This document shows, one piece after another, positions 17,225 through 25,900 of a DNA stretch of 32,416 nucleotides. Position numbers and translations under genes: made by a program. The DNA is taken from NCBI GenBank assembly GCA_018065435.1, contig JAGHTK010000022.1, forward strand, positions 1 through 32,416, given 5' to 3'. Below the pieces are notes generated by a model. That model searched no databases and had not been told where the DNA came from. It saw only the letters and a program-made list of their open reading frames with translations. Source of the stretch: Candidatus Alistipes equi (GTDB taxonomy: Bacteria; Bacteroidota; Bacteroidia; Bacteroidales; Rikenellaceae). Each line of letters starts with the position of its first letter. The stretch's first letter is position 1.

Positions 17225-17271
17225 TCCGGGATCTTGATCATTCGTCAAAACTCCGGGATTGATTATTTGTA
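17225..17271. repeat. Imperfect direct repeat downstream of tRNA-Lys
   Basis: Two copies of TCCGGGAT-(CT)-TGAT-Y-ATT-Y-GT start at 17225 and 17252, a period of 27 bases with a 2-base gap in the second copy. The pair lies between the tRNA terminator and the 3' end of the carboxylesterase gene. Its role is unknown. Confidence 0.5.
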
Positions 17272-17282
17272 TTCGTGTTTGG

Positions 17283-18959
17283 TTACTTCTTCAAAAAGAT
17301 ATCATAATAGGTCGGCAGAAGCAACTCCGTTACTTTTTGATTAGGGTTTTGCTCCACGTAAATATTTGAGTTATTGTCCACAATGATGGTGCTGCGGTTG
17401 GTTTTTTCGTACTCTGGAATTTCAAGTCCTTCAATACTTGGATTGCCTGTTCTAGCAAAATTTACAAGAATATTGCTGAACCGCTTGGTGAGGATAGGGT
17501 CGAAAGGAGCACCTTCCTGGTATACGAGGTTGTTAAATGCGTATGTGAGTTCGCATGCGTGGCACGCTTTTACAAAATCTTCTTCTGGAAAGGCTCCCTT
17601 TTCATACCCTTTACCGAAAACGTACATATAGGTCTTTCCCTTACCCTTGGCTTCGGAATGATTCTGTGCTATGGTGATGCTACCGAGGCGGAAGTTGTAG
17701 TTGTTCAAAATCTCGGTGTATTTCCATATTCCGGGATGTTTGGCATCCCACTCATCGCTATCGGGGTCGATGCTCTCAAGGCTTTGGTCTATACGAAGGG
17801 CGGTCTTTGTACCTCCAATCTTTTTGATGTTGTTTACTTTTTCCTTTACCCATTCGTAGTAGGAAGCAAGAGGACTTACCGGATTTGTCGAATCATACTG
17901 AAGGTGCGCCCAATATCTTATCTCATCAGCAACCATACCTATCATCACGTCAACATCCTTGGATTTTCCGTCAAGTATGGCTTTGTAGCCATCTGAAGGG
18001 AGTATGCTTCTAGAATCGCTACGCATAGGCCAGTTGTTGAAATCTCCTACTTTGCCTCCAATACCTTCGGCACTTTTACCACCGACATCACTATTCAAGG
18101 CCTTAAGGAGTTCTTCTTCAGAAAGAGCCATAAGGCCATCCATATCTTTGCAGCCCGTGACGGTGAGTAGTTTGGCCACTTGTCCGGTTCTCTTGTAATT
18201 TTCTGGTGTGTGTTCAAGATATATTTCTCCAGACATTGGAATAGCTCTGCGAAAAAGACCTTCAGAGCCTTTTGCTATCAGATGGGCGCTTACGGAGCCA
18301 CCACCTGCGGACTCTCCAAAAATAGTTACATTTCGAGGGTCACCTCCGAATGCACTTATATTTTTCTGAATCCATCTTAAGGCTTGCTGTTGGTCAAGAA
18401 TTCCAAGATATGGTGCATCCGGGAATGCTTCTCCACCTTGGACATCCACAAAATCAATGAATCCCAAAGCGTTTACGCGATATTCCACACTGACAAGCAC
18501 AACATCCGAATACTCATTTACAAGGTATTTGCCTTCATATAGTGGATCTAAGGTTCCACCCCATCCGTAGGAACCGCCATGAAACCAAACCATTACGGGG
18601 CGACCTTCCTTTGCCTTTAGATCTTTTGTCCAAATATTTAGGTAAAGGCAGTCTTCGCTTAATTCACCGTGGCTAGCTACTTCTCCCTCATCGTAGGATT
18701 GTAATCCAGGCAGCCCGTTGGTCTTTGCCTGGAAGATCTTATCGGAGGCGTCCACCGGCTGGGGAGCTTTCCATCGAAGTTCTCCTACTGGAGCTTTCGC
18801 AAAAGGAATTCCCTTAAAGGTGAATACTCCATTGTCTTCTATATATCCAACAAATTGCCCATTCTCGCATTTAGCAACGGGGTCATTATTCTTTTCTGTG
18901 CAGGATAATGCAACGAAACATAGAATTATTCCTGCAATTAGGATATTGAGTTGTCTCAT
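17283..18959 (-). CDS. Type-B carboxylesterase lipoprotein
   Basis: A 558-residue alpha/beta hydrolase of the carboxylesterase family (PF00135). The signal peptide ends in the lipobox ALSC (Cys20), so it should be membrane-anchored outside the cytoplasm. Family signatures are EDCLYLNIW (102-110), the oxyanion HGGSY (127-131) and the nucleophile elbow GESAGG with Ser217. The acid and base are probably Glu346 (in ADE) and His467 (in ACHACEL). It would hydrolyse carboxylic esters of unknown identity. Last of three genes in an operon, it starts 2 bases after the stop of the Ntn hydrolase gene. The three together suggest stepwise release of acyl groups from an ester/amide substrate. Confidence 0.92.
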   Translation of the reverse strand: MRQLNILIAGIILCFVALSCTEKNNDPVAKCENGQFVGYIEDNGVFTFKGIPFAKAPVGELRWKAPQPVDASDKIFQAKTNGLPGLQSYDEGEVASHGELSEDCLYLNIWTKDLKAKEGRPVMVWFHGGSYGWGGTLDPLYEGKYLVNEYSDVVLVSVEYRVNALGFIDFVDVQGGEAFPDAPYLGILDQQQALRWIQKNISAFGGDPRNVTIFGESAGGGSVSAHLIAKGSEGLFRRAIPMSGEIYLEHTPENYKRTGQVAKLLTVTGCKDMDGLMALSEEELLKALNSDVGGKSAEGIGGKVGDFNNWPMRSDSRSILPSDGYKAILDGKSKDVDVMIGMVADEIRYWAHLQYDSTNPVSPLASYYEWVKEKVNNIKKIGGTKTALRIDQSLESIDPDSDEWDAKHPGIWKYTEILNNYNFRLGSITIAQNHSEAKGKGKTYMYVFGKGYEKGAFPEEDFVKACHACELTYAFNNLVYQEGAPFDPILTKRFSNILVNFARTGNPSIEGLEIPEYEKTNRSTIIVDNNSNIYVEQNPNQKVTELLLPTYYDIFLKK

Positions 18960-18961
18960 TT

Positions 18962-20098
18962 TTACAACTTAAATTCAAAATGCTTTTCGTACTTCTCGCG
19001 TATTGTCACCCATAGGGTCCTATTTACAATGTCATAAGTACTGTTATGTGCGGTGAACCACAAACCATCTTTAGGGTCGTATTTGCCAGTTTGCTCATAT
19101 ACTTTATAAGCATCAAGCATTTCTCGGGTCTCGGCCTGTTCTAGAAGTTGTTCCTTTGTCCAGGTGATATCTCCCCCAGGCACGCCATCAATGTGCTCTG
19201 TGCACCAGAAAGGTTCGGTCGACTCCTTATATGCTTGAGTATATTGCACTTTTTTTAGCAGTTCCCACATTCCTTCCATAGTATTGCTACTATTGTACTT
19301 GGCCTTTAGAATATCGTATCTTTCTACTCCGCAGGCGTGTGCAGGATATTGACCAGTTGCAGCATAGAGATGATTGTAGAAGTTGGTCATAATGTTCGTT
19401 TCGATGTACTTGACTTTTGATTCTTGCTCACCTGTAAATTCTACAATCACTGTATTATTAGCATCTGCAATCATTATATGTCCGTCCCAAACACCGGCAA
19501 CGTCCTTAGGTATAGGAGTTATGTCATGATTGGCTATGAGCTCCTTAGCCTCTGCTACGCTCGCACAGTTGTCAAGAAGCGCGCGAACTAGTTGCATTAC
19601 CATAATCTGAGGTTTTCCAGGATTGGTGTGTGCATGAGGATTAGCCTCAATGTCGCTCATATTCACAACGTTGATGTTGCATACTAGTCCGGCATCATTC
19701 ACGCCGTCCATCATCATCCACGGAATGAAATCAAGAAGTTCCTTGCTCAGTCCAGCTTGTACCATATCCTCCGTAATTGTTGCAAAGCAAGTATTCGCTA
19801 CACCAATAGAGGCGTGCTTTCTTTTGCTAGAGGCCTTGGTTCTTACCACGAACTCACAAGTTTCGTTTATGCCAAGGTCAAGATTTCTTCCGTAAAAATT
19901 CCCGTTTCTTACAGCACTACAGCCAAACGTTACAGGGCCCTTGTCTGTTATAAGTGTCGTTGGAGCTTGAGTGCCGTAGCCCTCAGCTTCAAATTCATAT
20001 AGGTAGTCTGCAATTTTTGTCATCTCGACTGTTTTGTTGCAGCCGATAAAGGCAAGTGCGTACACTGCACATGCAAGGACTAAATTTTTAATATTCAA
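18962..20098 (-). CDS. C45 / choloylglycine-hydrolase-like Ntn amidase lipoprotein
   Basis: A 378-residue lipoprotein (candidate lipobox FIGC, Cys20) of the Ntn-hydrolase group that includes peptidase family C45 and choloylglycine hydrolases, which cut linear amide C-N bonds. The expected nucleophile is Cys60 in TFGCSAVRNG, followed by YGRNLDL (69-75). Arg71, Asn72 and Asp74 sit in the same spacing as in bile salt hydrolases. DGVNDAGL (about 131-138) matches the downstream family block. Since Ntn enzymes need a free N-terminal Cys, the first 59 residues must be removed by autoproteolysis, as in C45 enzymes, or Cys60 acts differently. It is not clearly a bile salt hydrolase. It is the middle gene of the hydrolase operon, starting 11 bases after the amidohydrolase stop. 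Confidence 0.82.
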   Translation of the reverse strand: MNIKNLVLACAVYALAFIGCNKTVEMTKIADYLYEFEAEGYGTQAPTTLITDKGPVTFGCSAVRNGNFYGRNLDLGINETCEFVVRTKASSKRKHASIGVANTCFATITEDMVQAGLSKELLDFIPWMMMDGVNDAGLVCNINVVNMSDIEANPHAHTNPGKPQIMVMQLVRALLDNCASVAEAKELIANHDITPIPKDVAGVWDGHIMIADANNTVIVEFTGEQESKVKYIETNIMTNFYNHLYAATGQYPAHACGVERYDILKAKYNSSNTMEGMWELLKKVQYTQAYKESTEPFWCTEHIDGVPGGDITWTKEQLLEQAETREMLDAYKVYEQTGKYDPKDGLWFTAHNSTYDIVNRTLWVTIREKYEKHFEFKL

Positions 20099-20109
20099 TT
20101 ATTTATAGG

Positions 20110-21849
20110 CTATTTTTGATAAACTTTCTCTCCTTCAAACCAAGTAGAGACAACTTTTGTGGTATGGATATCAGTCACAGGGCAACTGAACACATCTTTG
20201 TCGGCTAAAACGAAGTCTGCATATTTGCCGACTTTGATGCTGCCACGTTCATTTTCTAGACCGAGTTGCCATGCGCCATTGATTGTGAGGGCTTGTAGTA
20301 CCTGCTCCAAAGTACATAGTTCCTCAGTATCGAAAGCTGGATTTATTTTACCTGTGTAAGGATTTATCATCTGTCCGGTAACGGCAACTTCCATTATTCC
20401 GAATGGGTCTTGAGGGCAAGGTCCGTTTGCCGGGAAATCACAATGACTTGAAACCTTTACTCCTGCATCGAAGAATGATTTAATTGGATAGGCATGTTTT
20501 ATGTATTGTTCATCAATGAACTGTGCCAATGTGGTTTCTTCCTCAACGGAACCACCGATGTGCCATGTAAAACTTGCCACACATGCGATGTCGTTTTCGG
20601 CGAAGCGCTTGAAATCCTCCTTGCGTACATTTCTAAGATGTACAAGGCAGTTGCGATGCTTGCCGTCGCCACCCTTGATATAGGCATCCGTTGTTTCTGC
20701 AATAGCCTTGTCTCCCATAACGTGAGTGTGAACTGTGATATCCTTGGAGTTGCATTCGCGCGTGATATTCGCAAGGCGGTCTACACCCCAATGACTATTG
20801 TATGTAATACCATTCTTGTATGACTTGAACATGGAACCTGTACAGGCTTCTACGCAACCATCCATAAAGACTTTCAAATAGTGTGGACGCACATGAGCCG
20901 TTCTGTATTTTTTATTCAAAGATACAAGATAGTCAATTTGTTTGCTCATGTCCTTTTGCCAAGGTTCAACCTCATATGTCATAGGGAGCATTATCTTTAG
21001 TTTGCCCTCTTTGTCTAACCGATTTGCAACCTCATAGAATTTGCTCGGATGGAATGTGTTAGACCATCCTTCCATATAGGCTGTGTAACCGGTAGAAAGT
21101 AATAGCTCCTGAGCTTTTTCAATGGCTATCAACGCAACTTCTTTATCTATGATTTCATCCGGAACAAGGCCTCCCATACGTGTTATATAACCTGTCACGC
21201 GCTCATCAACAAACCCTGTAGGTTTACCATTTTGATCCAGCTCGAGTAAACCACCATCGATTTTGCTTATGAGTACATTTCCATCTTGGTCGATGATACC
21301 GCAACGACGTAGGCACTCCGAGTTACAAAACATATTATGACCGCCAGAGTCAAAAAGGGCGGTTGAAATTCCGTGTGTGACAGCATCCAATTCAGAAAGT
21401 GTGATTTTGTCTGAACCGGTCATCATAATGGTGAAGAAATTCCATCCAAAGCCCATCAAACAGTGCTTTCCACTCTTAACGGCATCAAGTGCAGCGGCTT
21501 CTACCTTTTTCAAAATTGCGGCTTTATCATCATTCGCATCGAAAAGTACGCCACCTTTCAAATTAGCAAGGGCAAATGGCAAAATATAGTGAGCATGCCC
21601 GTCAGTACAACTTGGCATTACCATACCTTTGCCTATATGGTCAACAACTTGGGTAATGCCCTGTTTAATATAGGCTTCGACTCCAGCTTTGTTGCCTACA
21701 TAAATGTACTTGCCATCTTTAATGGCGATTGCTTCAGCTGTAGGGTTGCTTTGTTCTGCTGTGTGGATTGTTCCAAGTACAACAGTATCAGCTATTTTGC
21801 TACAGCTGATGAACATGAGAATTGCGATTGCAATAATAATCTTCTTCAT
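20110..21849 (-). CDS. YtcJ-like amidohydrolase lipoprotein
   Basis: A 579-residue metal-dependent amidohydrolase of the Amidohydro_3 / YtcJ-like type (PF07969). The signal peptide ends in the lipobox FISC (Cys16). Metal and active-site motifs in order are DGHAH (His85, His87), LKVFMDG with the bridging Lys, VHTHVMGDKAI, an HLRNV His, and SSHCDFP near the C-terminus, followed by the usual KYADFVLADKD end. It hydrolyses an amide, imide or N-acyl bond; the substrate is unknown. It is the first gene of the operon with the Ntn amidase and the carboxylesterase. I found no good promoter match just upstream. All three products carry lipoprotein signals, so the pathway acts outside the cytoplasm. Confidence 0.92.
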   Translation of the reverse strand: MKKIIIAIAILMFISCSKIADTVVLGTIHTAEQSNPTAEAIAIKDGKYIYVGNKAGVEAYIKQGITQVVDHIGKGMVMPSCTDGHAHYILPFALANLKGGVLFDANDDKAAILKKVEAAALDAVKSGKHCLMGFGWNFFTIMMTGSDKITLSELDAVTHGISTALFDSGGHNMFCNSECLRRCGIIDQDGNVLISKIDGGLLELDQNGKPTGFVDERVTGYITRMGGLVPDEIIDKEVALIAIEKAQELLLSTGYTAYMEGWSNTFHPSKFYEVANRLDKEGKLKIMLPMTYEVEPWQKDMSKQIDYLVSLNKKYRTAHVRPHYLKVFMDGCVEACTGSMFKSYKNGITYNSHWGVDRLANITRECNSKDITVHTHVMGDKAIAETTDAYIKGGDGKHRNCLVHLRNVRKEDFKRFAENDIACVASFTWHIGGSVEEETTLAQFIDEQYIKHAYPIKSFFDAGVKVSSHCDFPANGPCPQDPFGIMEVAVTGQMINPYTGKINPAFDTEELCTLEQVLQALTINGAWQLGLENERGSIKVGKYADFVLADKDVFSCPVTDIHTTKVVSTWFEGEKVYQK

Positions 21850-22040
21850 TTAAAATAAATTTTGTTCAACTAGTGATAAATAAAACAAGGTTTTATAAAG
21901 TAACGAATTTTTTTATGTAAAAATAAAAACAATGTAGTAAAAATCGCAGAATGTGGATTATTGCAATTCTTACAAGCATATTAAACACAATCATTTAGTT
22001 TGTTACCAATATGAACCAATGAGGCATTGTTGGTAGAGTA

Positions 22041-22352
22041 TCAGGCGTTGACTTTTATGCACATCTTGGGAATAAATCTCAAATTGTTGAGTATGTCAAG
22101 TTCTTTTTTTCGTGTATTATGTAAATTCCATATATTATTGCGTAGGCTTAATTTTAGACGTCTAGCCATAAGAAGTGCATCGTGGTTAGATATGGTATTG
22201 TTTCTTAATTCTCGAACCGCTTTGGCCACATAGTGATGTATTTGTCCAACAATAAGAAGTATAAACGCAAATCCTTCTTCTTTGTAATAGTCTTGGAACA
22301 TCAAGTTGTTAAAGTTTCCTTTATTTCTCACATATTGATAATAGTTATGCAA
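22041..22352 (-). pseudogene. 3' remnant of an IS4-superfamily (IS1634-like) transposase
   Basis: About 103 codons are open on the minus strand without a proper ATG at the 5' end; an in-frame stop lies a few codons upstream. The residues run from a Tyr-rich start, through EEGFAFILLIVGQIHHYV, then LLMARRLKLSLRNNIWNL, KKELDILNNLRFIPK. This order (membrane-like helix, lysine-rich helix, W, KK..DIL..L) is that of the C-terminus of IS1634-type transposases. The catalytic core is missing. It lies tail-away from the second remnant on the other strand. Confidence 0.55.
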
Positions 22353-22722
22353 AGCTTCTCATAAGCTCTTCAAAGACATGAATGGCCTGCTCAATCTTGG
22401 AAAATGCCAACGCATCGACTTCGCTTGGCAGATTGCAGGACTATCATTTTGCGTGATACAATACAATATTCTCAGTTGCGTGAAACGGTTCGAGGCATAC
22501 GAAACCATCTAAGGACTATTCGCAGAGGTCATGGGTGAAACTATTGAACTTTCAGTCGCTCAAGGAATATGGGATTTGATCATAGAAGTAATCAATGTTA
22601 TTGCAGAGTTCATAGCCTGTGATCCGTTCGAACTTACCCAAAACGTAATAAACAACAGCAATCAAATCAAAGTAGTGAAGCAAGCATTCGACCGGCTCGA
22701 GCTAGCCGGAGCGATGGCCTAA
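22345..22722 (+). pseudogene. 3' remnant of an IS4-family transposase with internal stop
   Basis: The plus strand reads KLFKDMNGLLNLGKCQRID, then WQIAGLSFCVIQYNILSCV, then KRFEAYETI, an in-frame TAA (22510-22512), and GLFAEVMGETIELSV onward to a TAA at 22720. This is the conserved end of a Bacteroidetes IS4-type DDE transposase, in which ...YETIGGLFAEV... is continuous. The internal stop and lost N-terminal two thirds make it non-functional. The left border is uncertain because it runs into the oppositely oriented remnant. Confidence 0.75.
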
Positions 22723-22775
22723 ATTACTTGCAAAACTTGAGTAATAATTGTTATGGCAATGGGTAAAAAATATAT

Positions 22776-22806
22776 TTCATTTTTATGTGATGTTTGTTTA
22801 ATTTTA
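22776..22806 (+). promoter_or_regulatory. Weak candidate promoter of the peptide-lipoprotein pair
   Basis: TAATTTTA (22799-22806) matches the -7 box in seven of eight positions. The -33 position 19 bases upstream reads TTCA, a poor match. Distance to the ATG at 22829 fits other promoters in this window. Confidence 0.3.
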
Positions 22807-22828
22807 CTTAAACCTTAAAACAATAAAT

Positions 22829-22969
22829 ATGGGAAAAATGAAAGTTAAATATTCACAACCGCAATTTAAAAGTCTGTTCTGTATAGCAGAGCGTGGATTC
22901 TCAGCTAGCGGAATTTCAACGCCTGATATTGGCGACAATGAAGAAACCCAATACGATGACTTAAAGTAG
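22829..22969 (+). CDS. 46-residue peptide upstream of the fimbrillin-like lipoprotein
   Basis: A short ORF begins ATGGGAAAAATG and encodes a 46-residue peptide. The first half has KVKYSQPQFKSL, then AERGFSASG; the second half is acidic and ends DNEETQYDDLK. It has no signal peptide or membrane segment. It fits a loose type of small Bacteroidales protein that begins with K.Y..P, has an E.GF..S centre and an acidic tail, often found before surface lipoprotein genes. Their function is not established to my knowledge. Its stop codon lies inside the ribosome-binding site of the next gene, so the two are translationally coupled. A similar peptide precedes the fimbrillin gene at 31.4 kb. I infer it is real, but cannot say whether it is a leader, a chaperone-like partner or a precursor peptide. 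Confidence 0.65.
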   Translation: MGKMKVKYSQPQFKSLFCIAERGFSASGISTPDIGDNEETQYDDLK

Positions 22970-22973
22970 GAGG
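22968..22973 (+). promoter_or_regulatory. Strong Shine-Dalgarno overlapping a stop codon
   Basis: AGGAGG starts within the TAG stop (22967-22969) of the short peptide and lies 7 bases before the ATG at 22981. A perfect AGGAGG is uncommon in Bacteroidetes, and it fixes the start of the large lipoprotein. Confidence 0.8.
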
Positions 22974-22980
22974 AGCAACC

Positions 22981-25900
22981 ATGAGAACACAAATTATTCT
23001 TTTTCTTTCGGCTATCTCATTATTGGCTGCTTCGTGTACGAAGGATTTATCATCGGACGCAACTCTTCAAGGACAGACCATAATCACGGTTTTGTCGCCA
23101 GAAACTAGGACATCGTTTGCTGAGGCAGAATCCGGATCTTACCCGATTCTGTGGCAAAATGGTGACCGCATCAGCGTAAACGGCGTATTGTCCGAACCTT
23201 TGGATATTGCAGCACCAAGTCGTAGTGCAAAATTTATAGTTAAACAGACGCTTAATCCTCCTTATAATATCTTATATCCTGGAGAATGTCTTAGTGCGGA
23301 AGGTAAAATTGAATTTTCTTCAAACCAGACCTATTCAAAAGCGCAGTTTGATCCACATGCACAAATAATGCTTGCTAGTCAGTCAACGCTTGATGCACAA
23401 CTTCTCTCTGCTACAGCATTTATACGTGTTACAATCAATCAGGGAAGTGAAACTAAACTTCGTAGCATAAAGCTTTATACGTACGATGGTACACCTCTTA
23501 GTGGTATTTATAATGCGGACTATACTACAGGAACATTAAATTACTGCGATTCTGGACGAAATTATGTTTCCATCTCGGCTCCAGATGGAATTTCATATGA
23601 GGGAGGGAGTGTTAATGCAGTCTTTGCAATTCCTGCAGGTGATTATCCAAAAGGCTTTGCTATCGCAGCTGTTGGTGAAGGATCAGATAAACTTCTTCAA
23701 ATGGGAAAGCGCATCGTAAAGTTTACTTCGCAGAATGTTACCACACTTTTACCAGGACAGATCTATCCTATGACACCTGTCACGTTCCAAGATGATGGCT
23801 TTACTTTCAGTGGAGGAAATGGAACGGAGGAAAATCCGTACAAGATTGCTACTGCGGAGGATCTAGTCTATCTCTCGGAACTAACAAATGGTACTGACGC
23901 CATTGAATACGTTGACAAGTACTATGTTCAGATGGCCGATATTGATATGGGAGCGTATGCGAATTTCCGTCCTATCGCTAACACGGACATCAATAATACA
24001 GATAAAGCTTTTCTTGGAGTCTATGATGGAAACAATTTTACCATCGAGAACCTTCATATAAGTTCAACTACACCATACAGTGGTTTTGTAGGCTTCCTTG
24101 GAACTACAACAGAAAGCAAGGCAGAAGTCAAAAACCTTATATTTGAAAACTGCTCAATCACGAGCACTAGTACAGCAACAGGTCTTATCATAGGACAATC
24201 TTATTTGGGAGATGTGAACAACTGCCATTTGAAGGGTTGTAAGGTTACGGGTACGGATAAGTATACGGGTGGTATTGTTGGAACTTCATACTACTGTGAT
24301 GTGACGGATTGTAGTGTGGATAAAACATCAACCATAACATCCACGGCTAGCTATACGGGAGGAATTGCTGGTTGTTCGTATCCTACGTCAAGCCTTACGA
24401 ATTCGTATGTTAACTGTGAAGTTCACGGCACTGTAAGTGGTACATCGCATGTCGGAGGAATCATCGGATTCCAATGGACAAGAAAGGCTCAAAAGACAAC
24501 AGTCAAAGATTGTCTGTTTACTGGAATTGTTACTGGTAAGCAATACATAGGAGGCATCGTGGGTAGCGTCTACAATACGAGTTACGAAGCTTCGCATACG
24601 ATGATTGTTACGGGATGTGAGACTGCAAAGGATTCACAAGTCGGAAATGATGCGGCTACCGAGGTTGGAGGAATTATTGGAGGCGTTCACCAGTCAATAA
24701 GTGGCGTGACGAACTCTGGCCTTACACTTAATGTGGAAAATTGTTCATCTTCAGGTACTATCGTTGGCGCATCCAACGTCGGAGGAATTGCTGGCAAACT
24801 TCAAAGTGGAAATAATACTTCAATCAACAAGTGTACATCCAGTGCACGACTTAAGGGTGATTTAAGTGTTGGCGGAATCGTTGGTTATATTTGGGCCGAT
24901 CTTGAGACAAACGAAACTATTAGCCAGTGCTCGTTTAGTGGTGAATTGGTTGAGTCAACAGCAGGGAAATACTATTTTGGTGGCATTGTTGGCTATATTC
25001 TAGCAGATACAAGTTATACCAGTACGTCGTCCTATACGGCAAACACATCCACTCACTCTACAACCATTATCGACTGTACGGTTGATTGCAAGGATATTTG
25101 CCAAACAAAACAGTCATACACGGGAGGCGTTGTGGGCCGTTATCTTTGCTATGCATCTAAAAATAAATCATTCGTTGTCCAAAATTGTATAAATAATGCA
25201 GCTGTCAAAGGAAGTGCTTACATAGGAGGCATTATCGGCCAATGCTATGACTATGCGTCAGCTTCGAATACTCAGAATTTCTTCCGTTGCCGTGCCAATG
25301 GCGATGTGGAATCTACTGGCACTACCGCGGGTGGTATAGCTGGATTCTTATATGTAAAGAATAAGCTCTGCATTTCGCAGTGCGCTTGTGCAGGAACTAT
25401 TAGGGGTACGGCCATAATTTCTGGAATTGTTGGACGTATTACGACCAATGCATCGACTGCTGTATGTTCGATATGTAACAGCGGGTATATAGGAAAACTT
25501 ATCGCAAGCTCAGATTTGTACAATAATTACACACTTACCGGTGGAATTGTTGGATGGGCACAGGATACGGATGGCACAATCGAGGTTGTTAATTGCTTCA
25601 ATCGTGCTGGAGGTATTCAGTCCGCCATTGGCTCAACTTTGGGTACGGCAGGAATCATGGGAGGAACTACAGGTGGCTCGAAAGCTGCGTGCACTATAAA
25701 AATCGAGGGATGTTATTCTTCAACTCCTTTATCGGCATACTTAATCGGAGGTGCTACACCAAAAGATGAGCAAGCATGGGGTAGTATAATAGGAGTGCTT
25801 GCAGCAACCGGAAGTTTCCATGTATCGGATGCTTATTTCGAACCATCAACCAAATTCGGAAAACCAGACGTAACGGGAGACCGAGTTCAGGCATATGCAG

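Noticed and set aside
18962..20098. Bile salt hydrolase
   Set aside because: Shared Ntn motifs only; the nucleophile is internal and the rest of the chain does not look like a classical choloylglycine hydrolase.
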